From positions 2,852,001 through 2,916,000 of the forward strand of contig CM072886.1 of assembly GCA_037013685.1 (NCBI GenBank): a stretch of DNA of 64,000 bases. Reading direction: 5' to 3'. A model generated the notes under the pieces. That model worked only from the letters and a program-made list of their open reading frames with translations, searched no databases and had not been told where the DNA came from. Positions within the stretch are counted from its first letter, which is position 1, and every line of letters begins with the position of its first letter. The stretch comes from Acridotheres tristis. Its lineage: Eukaryota; Chordata; Aves; Passeriformes; Sturnidae. Made by a program: the position numbers and the translations under genes. Below are positions 41,401 to 52,900 of this stretch, one piece after another.

Positions 41401-42244
41401 CAGTCTACCCTCTTTTCCATACCCTAAAAATCTTTACATCTTCATGGGTGCGATCCACTGGAGACAATCCTCTTGGGCTCCCTTTATAGGAACAACCCTT
41501 CTCATCCTAAAGCAAAGCTACACCACACCCTGGAATGTCCCCTCCTCTGGACAGAGAACAGATCCCCTGAGCACCTCTGCACTGCAGGCAGGCAGATTTC
41601 AGTCAGATCAAGCCCGGCCTCTCCCACAGCAGCTCCCTCCTGCCCTTCTCTGTGCTGCTCTGCTGGCAGGGAGAGGGAGGTTATCTCCAGTCTGACACAG
41701 TTTAAAGCTTTGAAACAGATGGTGTGGGTTTACTAGACTGGAAAAACCAGCAAGGAGTTTTTTGGTTCCAAAAATCTTCCAACGTTTGTCATCTCCACAG
41801 TATTTTCTGTCCCCTAAAAGTTTTATATTATGGATGCCCTGTGAGGCAGGTGGGAAAATCAAGCTGCATTTGTTTCATGAAACGAAGCGTGGACTACAGA
41901 ATATACAAATTTCAAGAGGGGAAAAAGGTTTTACATCTGGGATCTTTGGCTGTTTGGGACTTCCCAGAAACACTGAAAGCTCAAGCTGAGGTATCTTAAA
42001 GACATTATTGAATCTACCTGCAGCTGACAGCACAAACACATCCCTAAATACACAGGGATGGCACAGTCAGCAGGATTGAGCATGGATCTGATGCTGATGA
42101 TGTCTCAGAGGCTTTGGGAGATCTGGATCTCACAAAGTGATAAGTTTATCTATCTAATCTGAACCAAACAGATTTTATGACACTGAAGTAAATAAAAATA
42201 AATAACTACAACCCTGAGATGCTTTACTGCATATAATGGCTTTA
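38481..42244. other. Intergenic DNA just downstream of MINDY4, nothing recognised
   Basis: Mostly AT-rich unique-looking sequence with two GC-richer patches at about 41010-41110 and 41520-41680. Neither has a coding or LTR signature I can defend. Confidence 0.4.
40471..40504. repeat. 17-bp tandem duplication
   Basis: Two copies of AGCCATGTTTGTTATT plus one base, differing only at the last base. Confidence 0.9.
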
Positions 42245-42467
42245 AACTGAAAGTGGGCAGGTTTAGATTGGATATTAGGAAGGAATTTCTCCCTGTGAGG
42301 GTGAGGAGACCCTGGCACAGGGTGCCCAGAGCAGCTGTGGCTGCCCCTGGATCCCTGGAAGTGTCCAAGGCCAGGCTGGACAGGGCTTGGAGCAACCTGG
42401 GATAGTGGAAGGTGTCCCTGTCTTTAATTTCCCTTCCAACCCAAACCATCCTGCGATTCTGTGACAG
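42245..42467 (+). mobile_element. CR1 fragment, plus orientation
   Basis: AACTGAAAGTGGGCAGG, GATTGGATATTAGGAAGG, GGTGCCCAGAGCAGCTG, CTGGACAGGGCTTGGAGC, and a terminal GATTCTGTGACA. It lies about 300 bp past the inferred MINDY4 polyA site. Confidence 0.93.
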
Positions 42468-42749
42468 TTTGATGTGAATGGGAAGCAAAGGGGGAGGCAG
42501 ATTTTCGTGCAAAGGCCATCTAAACCTTTCTGGTGCTCCTTTGTAATTTACATTCAGATTGGTTTTCAAATTTAATTCCAGTGCTAATTCCCTGAGATCT
42601 CCATTTGCACAGTTAGTTTGCAAACACAGACATTGTTTCCACCTACACCCAGAACAACACTGAATTTTTGCTGGAAATTGATTTTGCACTCATTTTTCAG
42701 GACCCAGAGGAGTTTCCACACTGACTAGGAAGAAGGTTCGATAAACATC

Positions 42750-43873
42750 AGAAAGTAAAAGTCCTTTATTGAACTCCTATGAAATACTCAATCTCAAGGG
42801 AGAGGAATACCTCTAGAAACACCATTATCTGCCTGTTTTTCACAAGGCATTTTTTTTCCAACCTTCTGCACAGTAACTTGCTCCAATTTTGGTAAAGTGT
42901 AGCTAAAACAGAATTAATCAGAGTACAAACTGTGGCTTCAGTACCTCAGTATCCATCTCCACAGTTCCTCATTCCAACACATGCATTTTATTTAACCATG
43001 GAAACTGGTACCTATCACAGATAGGCAACATCTGAATTTCAAAACTAACAACTCTCCTGTTTTCTCTTTCTGATTTCTGTTTTCTTGTAGTTCTGAAGAA
43101 GCAAATCACAGATCTGTCACTTGGGTGTGAATAAACCCTCGTGTAGAAATAAGGGCACAAATGTAAAGATGCTGATACAGCTGCCTCTTACCAGAAAGAA
43201 AAACGAGCTATATCAGCATGAGGCACTGTTACACACCAGCTGCACCCAGTACTAGGAACATACTAACGGCATTATTTTGGTAACACAAACCACAATCCTT
43301 ACTGCAAGTTTAGGACACAACAAGAACTTGGTATAGGCCAGGATTTTCCTGGAAAGCCCAGATGGTCACCAACCTACTTAGGCTTGCTAATAGCAGGTAA
43401 GGAGGTGAATATATGTTCCTTGGATAATGTTTTATAGTGGCACTGGAGTTGAATTTTCAAGGAAGAACAAGGCAGGACAGAGAAGGCTGAAAAGTGAGAG
43501 AAATCTGGGTTCAGCATCTCCCATCAGATGCTTCCAAACAATTGCAGGATGCAGAGTGGATCCAGAAGGAGACCTCAAGGGGACATTGATGACTTCACTG
43601 CTTCATCTGTAACCTTGATTTGGTGGTGGGAACCCAGGCTGCCCTCAGGAGCTTTATGCTGAAGGCAGTGACAAGGAATTTACGTCAGTGCTGTTTATAT
43701 TAAAAGCAAAATATCTGAAGCACGAGGTGACTGAGGTGAAACTCTGCCAGCCTGTAAACCTTGTCATTCTTCCTCATCTCAAACTGCCCCATTTCCTGTA
43801 TTGGTGGGAATAGAAATGTGCTCATTCAGTCATTTCCTTTTGGTCTTCCCAAATAAAGTGCAGGTCAGAGCAG
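42750..43873 (-). other. MINDY4: Probable MINDY4 3' UTR
   Basis: This runs from the stop codon to the best candidate cleavage region. It is AT-rich, without repeats I recognise. Two minus-strand AATAAA hexamers occur, at 42992-42987 and 42770-42765. The second sits in CAATAAAGGAC and is followed by a T/GT-rich stretch, a better polyadenylation context, so I place the end near 42750. The UTR could be shorter if the first signal is used. Confidence 0.5.
42765..42770 (-). terminator. Candidate polyadenylation signal AATAAA for MINDY4
   Basis: AATAAA on the minus strand, followed by GGACTTTTACTTTCTGATG, which supplies U- and GU-rich downstream bases. It lies about 1.1 kb past the stop codon and just before a CR1 fragment, a reasonable place for the transcript to end. 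Assigned by pattern only. Confidence 0.5.
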
Positions 43874-43922
43874 TCACAAGATGGGTTCTGTGCCGTTCCA
43901 GTCGATGACAGCTCCTTGCCAC
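43874..43922 (-). CDS. MINDY4: MINDY4 final coding exon and stop codon
   Basis: Short terminal coding segment, 49 bases including the stop. The acceptor is TTTCTAG (ending 43923). The first base completes the Lys codon of the previous exon; the rest reads [15 protein letters not shown] followed by TGA at 43876-43874. Because it is only 15 codons long it is invisible to length-filtered ORF scans. I found it by looking for the expected W-G-A-x-x-W-N-G-x-x-P-I-L ending in phase with the upstream donor. Confidence 0.87.
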
Positions 43923-46900
43923 CTAGAAATGAAATCATTTACATCCATCAGTTCATCACTGGAAAGGCAAACCCAGAGCCCTGAACCAGCCAAGGAACCC
44001 CAGAGAGATTGGCATGGACTTGTTTGGGGTAACTAATCACATCCCAAAGGGAATGGAGCAGAAGTGAGGGGATTGTACCCCCTGATTTTGGTGCCAAGGT
44101 TGCAGGTCTCTGTCCTGACCCTTCCTCCAGCCTCTCTGGGCAACAGAGAGTCCTCAGCAGCATCTGATTCACAACATAGATCTTCATATTGGACAGAATA
44201 ACTAGGGAATGCCCTAGATGGATACAAGAATTAACCCTAAATAACCAAAATACTCTCAGCTGTCAGCACGCAATCTGCACCCTCCTGTTCAGCTCTGATT
44301 AGGAATTCTCTGACTCTGAGATCCTGTGCCTGGCTCATCCCAATGATCCCATCTTTGCTCCTGACCTTGGCTCCTCCAAGCATCCCATGGCTCACTTTAA
44401 TGGTGATGTTTTGCTTTTCCTGTGCTGAGGTTCTGCTTTTCTCTGCCCTCATTGCTCCTTCAGAATGCCACTGAAGATGTACACTCAGCAGAGCATTTCC
44501 AGTGAGTCTGGAACCTTCCATGTTTTCCATTCCTGGCTCTGCACTGGCTGCCACAGCTCAGCTGCCACCTCAGGAGTGTGACTGGATGCAAAGGAGGCAT
44601 CAATCCTGAATGTGTCTTCAAACCATGGTAAAAGACAGAGATCTGCCCCAAAACCTGGTGAAAGCAGGATGATGCTCTCCAGTCACCTCCCTGGAGTGAG
44701 TCAACTCACCCTTCATGGCATGAATTCACCCTTGGCTGTGGCTTTTCTCATCTGCAAGGTCATCCACATTTTCTGGGAACTAAACTGCTGCATTCCCAGT
44801 GCAGAGTACTTCTATCTGTTCTGGAAATCAGTCTCAGAGTAGTAAGATATTGGTGAGGGGGTGAGGGGAACACTGAGTTGCCAGTGCCACATTCTTTCTG
44901 TCACCGAGGACAGGATGTGTCAGCAAGGGTATGGCAGCTCAGTCCTTGTGCTGAGCAAGGCAATTAAGTGTAAAACAAAACCAAAAGCTGAATTCTTGCA
45001 GTCTTCAGGGCAATGTCTCAAAGGAAGTGACATCTGATGGCTGTTGTGAAATTTTTCCTTCTGCATTTTTACTTTGCTGAGAAAATGAAAATCAAAAAAA
45101 TTCAGAGAGATTGTCTCCATCCCAGGAACACTTAGCAGGAATACTCAGCAGAGATGCCCCAAATCTTAAATTCAAAGCAGAATTTGTTTCATCTGGGGTT
45201 ATTCAGCCTAAGTCTGGCATTTGCCAGAGGTGAGAGCTGTACCTGACAGAGGTTCAGAATGTCACTCTTAAACAACCAAATAAAAAAACCAACAGCCACC
45301 TTTGTGGAAAACCACAACGTACTGGTGGTTTCCCTCTAGATCCTCAGGAACTTATAGGCACACAGGAATCTTTTAAGTTTAAAAGAGCCTTTTTAACCAT
45401 AATTTTGAAGGGTTTGTAATGTAGAATTTTAGAATAATAAAAGTTGAAACCTCTAGGATCATCAAGTCTATCCCCACTGGACTTTTCAGGTAATGCCACC
45501 AAATCGTCCCTTATCTTTGAGTACAATCTTCCCAAGGTGCCACTTTCTATCTCACCAGGGTGGTTAAGGCTTTGAGAGGGATCCACAGAGGCCAAAAGAC
45601 ACCAAATGAGCCTGCAGTGTGCCCTGTGGAATTACTCACATTGCTGACACAATTTCTGCTGTTGGTAAAGCTGTTGCTAACCACTGTGCAGTGAGGAATT
45701 GGCCTTTTTTAAAACAGGCTTTCCATAAAGAACTTAAACAGAAAATAATTTTTGAAGCAGGACTGAAGGTTACTTTCAGAACAAGTCTCATCTCCTGGAT
45801 TTATTTTCAAACCATTTTTTTAGACCAAAACGCAGCCTTTGGCTGTTTGCTTCTATGAGACAGGTCCAAAACATTTTCCCCCTCTTGCATCTGCACAAGA
45901 AAAGGTGTCAAAGAGTCAGAAATCTCACTTACAGATGCTGAAAAAGTCTTTTATTTACAAACAGATACAAAACTTCCTGGACAATGCAGGTGATCACTTC
46001 CCCAAACTATCCTGCCACAGCATAATTCAAACATGAGGCATTTGCTAGCTGCTGATCCAATTATAATTTATCAGATTAGCAAAAGGAAAAAACTACATTT
46101 GACCCACCTGCTTCAAGCACAACCTCACCCAAGGGTCATGCAGTTAACGGGAACTGGAGAGGAACAATGCTCAGTCTGGAATAGCACTCAGTGAGCATCT
46201 CCTGTGCTGATAACCTGGTATTGTTTGGGAGCACATCAAGAATTCAGGCTGAAATGCCCAGGCTCTGCTCTTCTCTCATCCACCAAATTCCCTTTGGGTG
46301 TTTCACTTCACAGCCAACAGGTGAACTCGTGGATTCCACAGCCCCACTACCACAGAGGGTTAATAAAAACTACTGCTAAATTCAGGTTACAATAGCAGAT
46401 CAGGGTTTGGTTCCCCTCAGGCAGAGCTAACAGATGTTATTTCCTCCAATGCTGAGGATCAGGACTGTGATATAAGAGTATTCCTCAGGGAAGAGCAGGA
46501 TCAGTTGTCTGCACGGCATCTCCAAAACAAGCCAGGGATGCACATTCCAGACATCCCTGGGCCAGAATCCCACTGCTGCCACAGATGTCTGGGGCTGAGA
46601 GCCACAAGAAAAGCACTTTAACTTGTCCTTTTTTGGGGGGCCTGCAGGTTACACTGGTAGCTGGTGGTGACTGGTCATTCCAGAGCCAGCTGAAGGGTTC
46701 CCTGCTTTAAACTCAGAACTGAACTTCTGATGTTTTATACAACAGGGACTGAAAACATGAGCCTCCTCCTTTTCCTGCAGAAGCAAAACAACTCTTCTCT
46801 TCTGATAATAACATTAATGATAATAATGTTTATGATTATTATTAAAAACTAAATGCAAAACCAGTCTATTAGCAGTGCAGTTTTCCCTTTAGGAGAGGCT

Positions 46901-49900
46901 AAGAGAACAAAGAGCAGGCAAATGTGAGGCACAGAACTCAGTGTGTTACAGGATGGTGATGCTCAGGTATTGCTGTAACAATGGGCTTGTCATGGATTAA
47001 ACCAGAACTGAGGTGTGTGAATGGGAGGAAAACTCTCCATTAACAATAAAGCAAATTAATGATAGTTAATTGTCTCAGGTCTGATTGCCCCGACTGTGGG
47101 ATTCTCCACTCTGCATGAGAAATTTTCCTGCATATTTTGATGAGAGAAGTCTGATATGGAGCTTCATCATTAATTCTTCATCAAAATAAATAACAGCTCT
47201 TTGCTTATTAAAAATTAGTTTAGGAGAGTTTTCTACAATTGTATGATAAAAACCTTTTTTTTTAATCCCTGAAATTGATAAAATTTTAGTTACTTGGGTT
47301 GGTCTTTACTTTTCTTTATATGCCGTTCCATAGTTGGAAGAAAAAGTTCTTAAAGCTAAAAGGAAAAATTTATCACGAAAAACCTTTTGCAGCAAGGCCA
47401 TGCTTAAATAAATATCCTCAAAGCAAAGGGAGAACACTGAAAACAAGGAGCCAGCCTGCCCAGGGTAAATCAGACAGTGCTGAGAATCCTACAAACAAAA
47501 TAAACTGACACTGGAATTTGCTGGTAATTTACCTCTCCAGCATATGAAAGCAGGGAACTTAAAATAAACAGCAGCACCACCAACACTGTATAACTGACAC
47601 AATGCCAGCAATGGAAGATATTCTAAGACTTTAAGTAGTTGCATGCATTATTCCCCCCATGGGGCTTTCTGAGGTTATACATTATTTATTTTAGTTTGAA
47701 GTCATGCTTGTATGTCACTGGAAAAGAAGAACCAATAAAATCTGTATGTGCAGGAATGCTGGACTGATGTCACTGCTGTCACTTTGCAGGATGCCTCTTC
47801 TACCTTTCAGTGATTTTCTGATCAACACACTGGCAGCCACTGTCCTTATTTATTTATTTTCTGCTGGGTTTTTTTTTACAGAGCAAATTCAGAGAAACCT
47901 GAAGCTGCCTGGCTTGCTGATTTAACAAAGATTATGGTCTCTGACAATGAGGCTTTCACTTCTTGCTCCAGAGATACTCAGATAGTAACTTCCTTGAAAA
48001 TTGATAATTGATATAAAGCTGAATTTTATGCCAGTTAAATTTTGCTTCTTTCATGTCTCACTAAGCTGAAAATGTTCCCATTAACTTCAATATGATTTGG
48101 ATGAACTGCTTATATAGGCTTCAAAATGGCCATGAAAATCCCAACATGACAGGAATTAACCTTGTATGTAAGGAGAGAATTTGAGCTAAGGCCTGGCAGG
48201 AAGGACTGCACAAATCCTGGTGTTTTGTGGTCCTGACAAACTCTGTGCTGTCCACAGACAGCTGGAGAAAACTGACACTCTTCTATAGGGCTTCATGCAT
48301 TGAAAATAACACTCAGGTCTCCCACTTGTTCTTCAGAAAAGACTGATGAAAATGGAATAAATTGTCTCCTTATCTCATTGTATCCCTGCAATCAGAGTTT
48401 GCTAATCTAAATTTAGATCGGTAGAAACCAAGCTGTGCTCCCAGACTGAATTTGGCTCAGTCATTTCTTGGTGATGCAGTGAAGGTTCCTCTAAGAATGA
48501 ACACCTTGGACAGTTCAAGATTAATTAGAATAATTCACGATTAAATGTGTAAAGCATATTATCACAGCCTGGTTCATTCAGATCCTTTCTGATTTCTAAG
48601 CATTTATTTTTCAGCTTTACTTGCTGAATTTTTTTTTTAACACTCTAGCCTCACATACATTACTTGTATCAACAACAATGTATCTGCATGAAAAACTGCA
48701 ATTTCACTTACTTTGTCCTAATACAGTGCTCAAGTGGAGGAGTAAGATCATTTTCTTTATTTTCAGGGCACACCTGAGTTGTATCTGCAGAGACAAAAGA
48801 GACATAGTTAGTGGCTAGGGAATTTTCTCTCCATACAGAAATCTCAGATGGTTTGAGCCCAACCATGCCACATCCACCACTGGCCACCATGCCTGAGCCA
48901 GGTTAGATTGCTCCTACAGAGATGGTTTCAAGGAAAACCACAGATCAGAACATGAAATAATGTGCTGCAGGGCTGCCATGAGGCTTTTATTTCACAATTG
49001 ATGTTGCAATTACTGAGTAACTTTTGTTACTCAAACCCTAAGGACCTCGGTGGTGCTACACTTGAATAGGAAACCCCAAGCCCAGTTTGAACTGGGTTAG
49101 GACTATTCCAGCCTGGAAAAGATTGTCCCTTTACTGCTCAGCAAGCAGTGCAGAGACAGGAGAAGATGCTGCAGTGTGGGATATCAGGGAGCCTCTCCTG
49201 ATGAGCATTCCTTTGGGATGGAGAGGCCACTGCAGCTCTCCAGGGAAAACAGAGAGGTCACTGTCTCAGACACAGCATCTGTCAACAGTGAAAGTAGAGC
49301 TGACCTTCCCAGGGACAAAACATCCTGCCACCAGCTTGGATGTCAGTCTGCTCAGCTGTTTCCTGTTTTGGAGTCAAACATTTAAACTGCAGCAGAGCAG
49401 GGTTTTTTTGGTTTTTTTTCTCTTTCTTCTTTTCTGTTGCCCAGCCAATGGATTGGCCGCAGGATGCCAAGGCAGGGTGTAGGATTTGGGTCTGCTTCTG
49501 TGAGAATGGTGTAGACAGGATGGGAGGGGATTGTCCTGACCATTGCCAGCTGCCAGGCTCAGATCTGTCACTGAAAGGACCTGGCTCTCCCTTGTGTGTT
49601 GATCTGATGGGTACAAACACACGCAGAAAACTCTGGGTGAATGCAAGGGTTGGAGTGGAGGGAAACAGACAATATTTAAAAGTACATGAAGTACTGGTGG
49701 TTTTCCTCTAGAGCCTCAGGAACTTACAGGCATACAGGAATCTTTGAAGTTTAAAAAAGCCTTTTTTAATCATAATTTTGAAGAGTTTGTACCATGGAAT
49801 TTTAGAATAATAAAAGTTGAAACCTCTAAGATCATCAAGTCTAACCATAAATCCAGCACCACCACCATGTTCACTATCAAACCCTGTCCCCAAGTGCCAC

Positions 49901-52900
49901 AAATACAGGTTTTTTGAACACTTGCTGGAATGGTGACTCTACCACTTCCCTGGACAACCTGTTCCAGTGACTGACAACCCCTTCTGTGAAGAAATGTTTC
50001 TCTAAACCTCTCTTGGTGCAAACTAAGCCACTGTCCTGACCATAGCCCTGGTAGCAGGTCAGGCAGGTGTGGCTGCCTTTCCCACTCATGGCCAACTTTG
50101 ATGAATTTTGTCATTTTTAGACTTGAATTCTTCCAATCAAAAGGTTTAAATGGAGTGTTTCCATACAAAGAAATGGGAAAAAAAGTATCATAAAGGTGTA
50201 TCTAAGAGTAAATGAAAAGAAATATGTATATTCTACCCTTAATTATGTGAGAAACTGAGTGCCAACACTGTTACAGCTCTTCTCTGCCTACCCAAAATTT
50301 CTATCCATATGGACAGATTTATTATTCTTTTCCTCTCTTTATGATGGTATGTTGATGTCATTAACCTACTTCTATGAAAGAACTTTATGTCTCTTGTCTA
50401 CATTTTGCCAAATGGTTAAGTGTGGGAAGAAGAGCAAATTCTCAATATAAAGTAGCAATTGCTGCTACTCCCAAAATATAATTCCACTCTTCTGTCTTTT
50501 TTGCCTTTCTTCCCCAGCACAATTTCTTCAATATTTCCTGAAATGTGACCTTGATGGTAATTTTACCTAATTATAACCAGGATTCCCCTTTCAAGGAATT
50601 CAACTTCTTGCTCAAGTAAAGCTTTGCTACCCAGGAGCAGGGAGATGTGGCTGGGGCAGCAGCCAGCTCCTCATGCTGCATTTCCAGCTGATGCTGCCTG
50701 AACATCACCTTTTGTTGGGATCTCCACAAGGGAAATGCCAGCAATATTTAGCATTCTGATATTTCCATCTGCTGCTGTCTGCTGGGTTTAGATGTTTGGC
50801 CAGAGTTACCTTTTTGGATGTAAAGTAATTACATTTTCTGCAGACCTAGCAAGGGATTACTGCACAGCCAGAACCAGGCCAGTGCTTTTGTGGAATGATG
50901 AAAATATTTGCATTTTTACTGCCTTTTGCAGAATTTCACAGATAACAAAGGATTTACTGGGACACATCCCTGGAAGGGGCTATGGCCACAACAAAGAGAT
51001 ATCTACAACTCCAGGCACATCTCAGCTTTGAGGAGAAACATAAAGAAATGCCATGGCAGGCTGGACAGTAAAGGGAAAAATGTATACGTGCTCCAGGGAA
51101 TTTCTCATCCAGGGATCTTAGAGGGTTTGGCAGCTCTTGATTTTGGAAACATTCCTGGTGATGGAAAGACACATTAAGATACCTGCTTTGGACCAGATGT
51201 TATGTAGTACAACACAACAGAAAAAACATGTTTCTAGTCCTGTGCTGAGCTGTATCATTCCTGTCACTTTTATCTGGGGTGTGGGAACCAGCTGGCAACC
51301 ATAATCCTGTAAAAATTGATCATTTTTGGAGCTAATATGTCATGTGACCCCTACAATAGAATGAAAGGGATTTTCTTTAAAATAAGAGGGTAAACAACAG
51401 GCAGAAAGTTGACTGAACTCACTACCAAATCTCGTGAGGAGCTCAAACCCCCAGCACTCCCAGCACAGAAACAACTTTGCCACATGGACTCAGCAGAACA
51501 TAAAACACCCATGCTGTGCAAAACCCTGGATGTTGGTACAAACAAGGAATAAAGAAATAAAGTTATTTCTAAAGAGCAGACTACAGTAGAGTGGCTCCTT
51601 AAGATTGAGAAGGAATTTGGTTATCAAAGAATCACAGACAAGATTGTATAAATGTACCAAAGGAAAGAAAACAAAAGGTGAGTAGGATATTATTAGCAAA
51701 CAGGGATTTAGTGGTGGAGAATGTGTTGAAGTAGGTGCTTTCTAAGGATCAGAATACTCATCCAAATGCCTTCCAGTTGAAGAAGTTTTTACTGTAAAAG
51801 CAGCTGTGTAATTTGGCATGGTTTCCTGAAAGAAGGAGGGTGACAAGCTGGAAGACTTTTTGAAGGCTTGTGCTTTCAGGCAGGTAAGAGACTAAACTTT
51901 TTGAGCAGATTACTGGCATCTTCTTGCCTTGGAAGTAAGGACTTCATGTTTCCTTATGCTCTCTGCTCATTTTCCTACAGGCATTTAGGGTGAGGAACTG
52001 GAGACCTGCACTTCCTGCCTGTAGAAACGATGTGAGATGATGTGAAGGAGAATGGGAATAGTGAAATATATATTTTTTTTATATATATAAAAATATATAT
52101 ATATTATAATCCTGGGAGTATGAATAAGCCAGAGATCACAAGCTGTTCCTTGGGAATCAGTGCCAGTGTGTATAAATGGAAGATTTGCCAGGGTGTATAA
52201 AGTGACACATGCTCACTGTTAACCCTTTCAAGAGCTCATCCTCAAAACTTCCTTGCAAAATATAATTAATCACCAAAACTAATTATGGAAATTAGGCAAC
52301 AGCACACAAATTAACGTTCACTGCCTGCAACCATCACTGTTTGTATAATCAGATCCTCCTTTCTGCCCCCCTAGAGGTGAAAAGCAGAGTCAGGGAGCTG
52401 CTCATACCCACTGTCAGCCGTATCTCTTCATCCTGGTTGGCCAAGCCATCGTAGTAATAGAGATCAAACCTCCTTCCTGTCTTCCAGTCACTGAGCAAAT
52501 CCTTTTCCAAACAAAAGAGCACACTGAAGTGGCTTTCACTGCAGACCAGCCAAATTGGGTACTTGGGAGTCTTCAAGTAACAACCAACCTAGAGAAAAAT
52601 ACAAAAAAAGCAGACCATCACTGGGGCTGGGAGGAGAAGCAGTTCATTGTGGAAAGCATAAAATTTGTAAGATCATTTATTTATTCTAGTCTACAAACAC
52701 TAATGAAGGCTCATTAGAGACTGTTGATGAAGCAGACCAGTAAACCATGGAGCATATAAAGCAAATATTAGGCCTTGAGCTATGGCAGGTAATGAAGTGC
52801 AGCTGTAGTGCCCTTACAGCTAAAAGATCAGATCCCAGATGAGCTGAACCAACAGGAACCATGTCCTCTGCAACAGCTGTAAAACCACAGGAATACAACA

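Larger units (their letters stand above)
43923..48711 (-). other. Last intron of MINDY4 (4,789 bp)
   Basis: Bounded by the donor GTAAGTG and the acceptor TTTCTAG. It contains the short CR1 piece with an unusual flank at 45319-45475, an AT-rich tract at 46803-46850, and an unexplained 105-codon minus-strand frame at 44554-44237. Otherwise I see nothing in it. Confidence 0.8.
48785..52407 (-). other. MINDY4 intron (3,623 bp)
   Basis: Bounded by the donor GTATGAG and the acceptor TCTCTGCAG. It contains the CR1 and flanking segment at 49691-50095 and an AT-rich tract at 52065-52110. No other exon is recognised; the families' protein continues directly across it. Confidence 0.8.
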
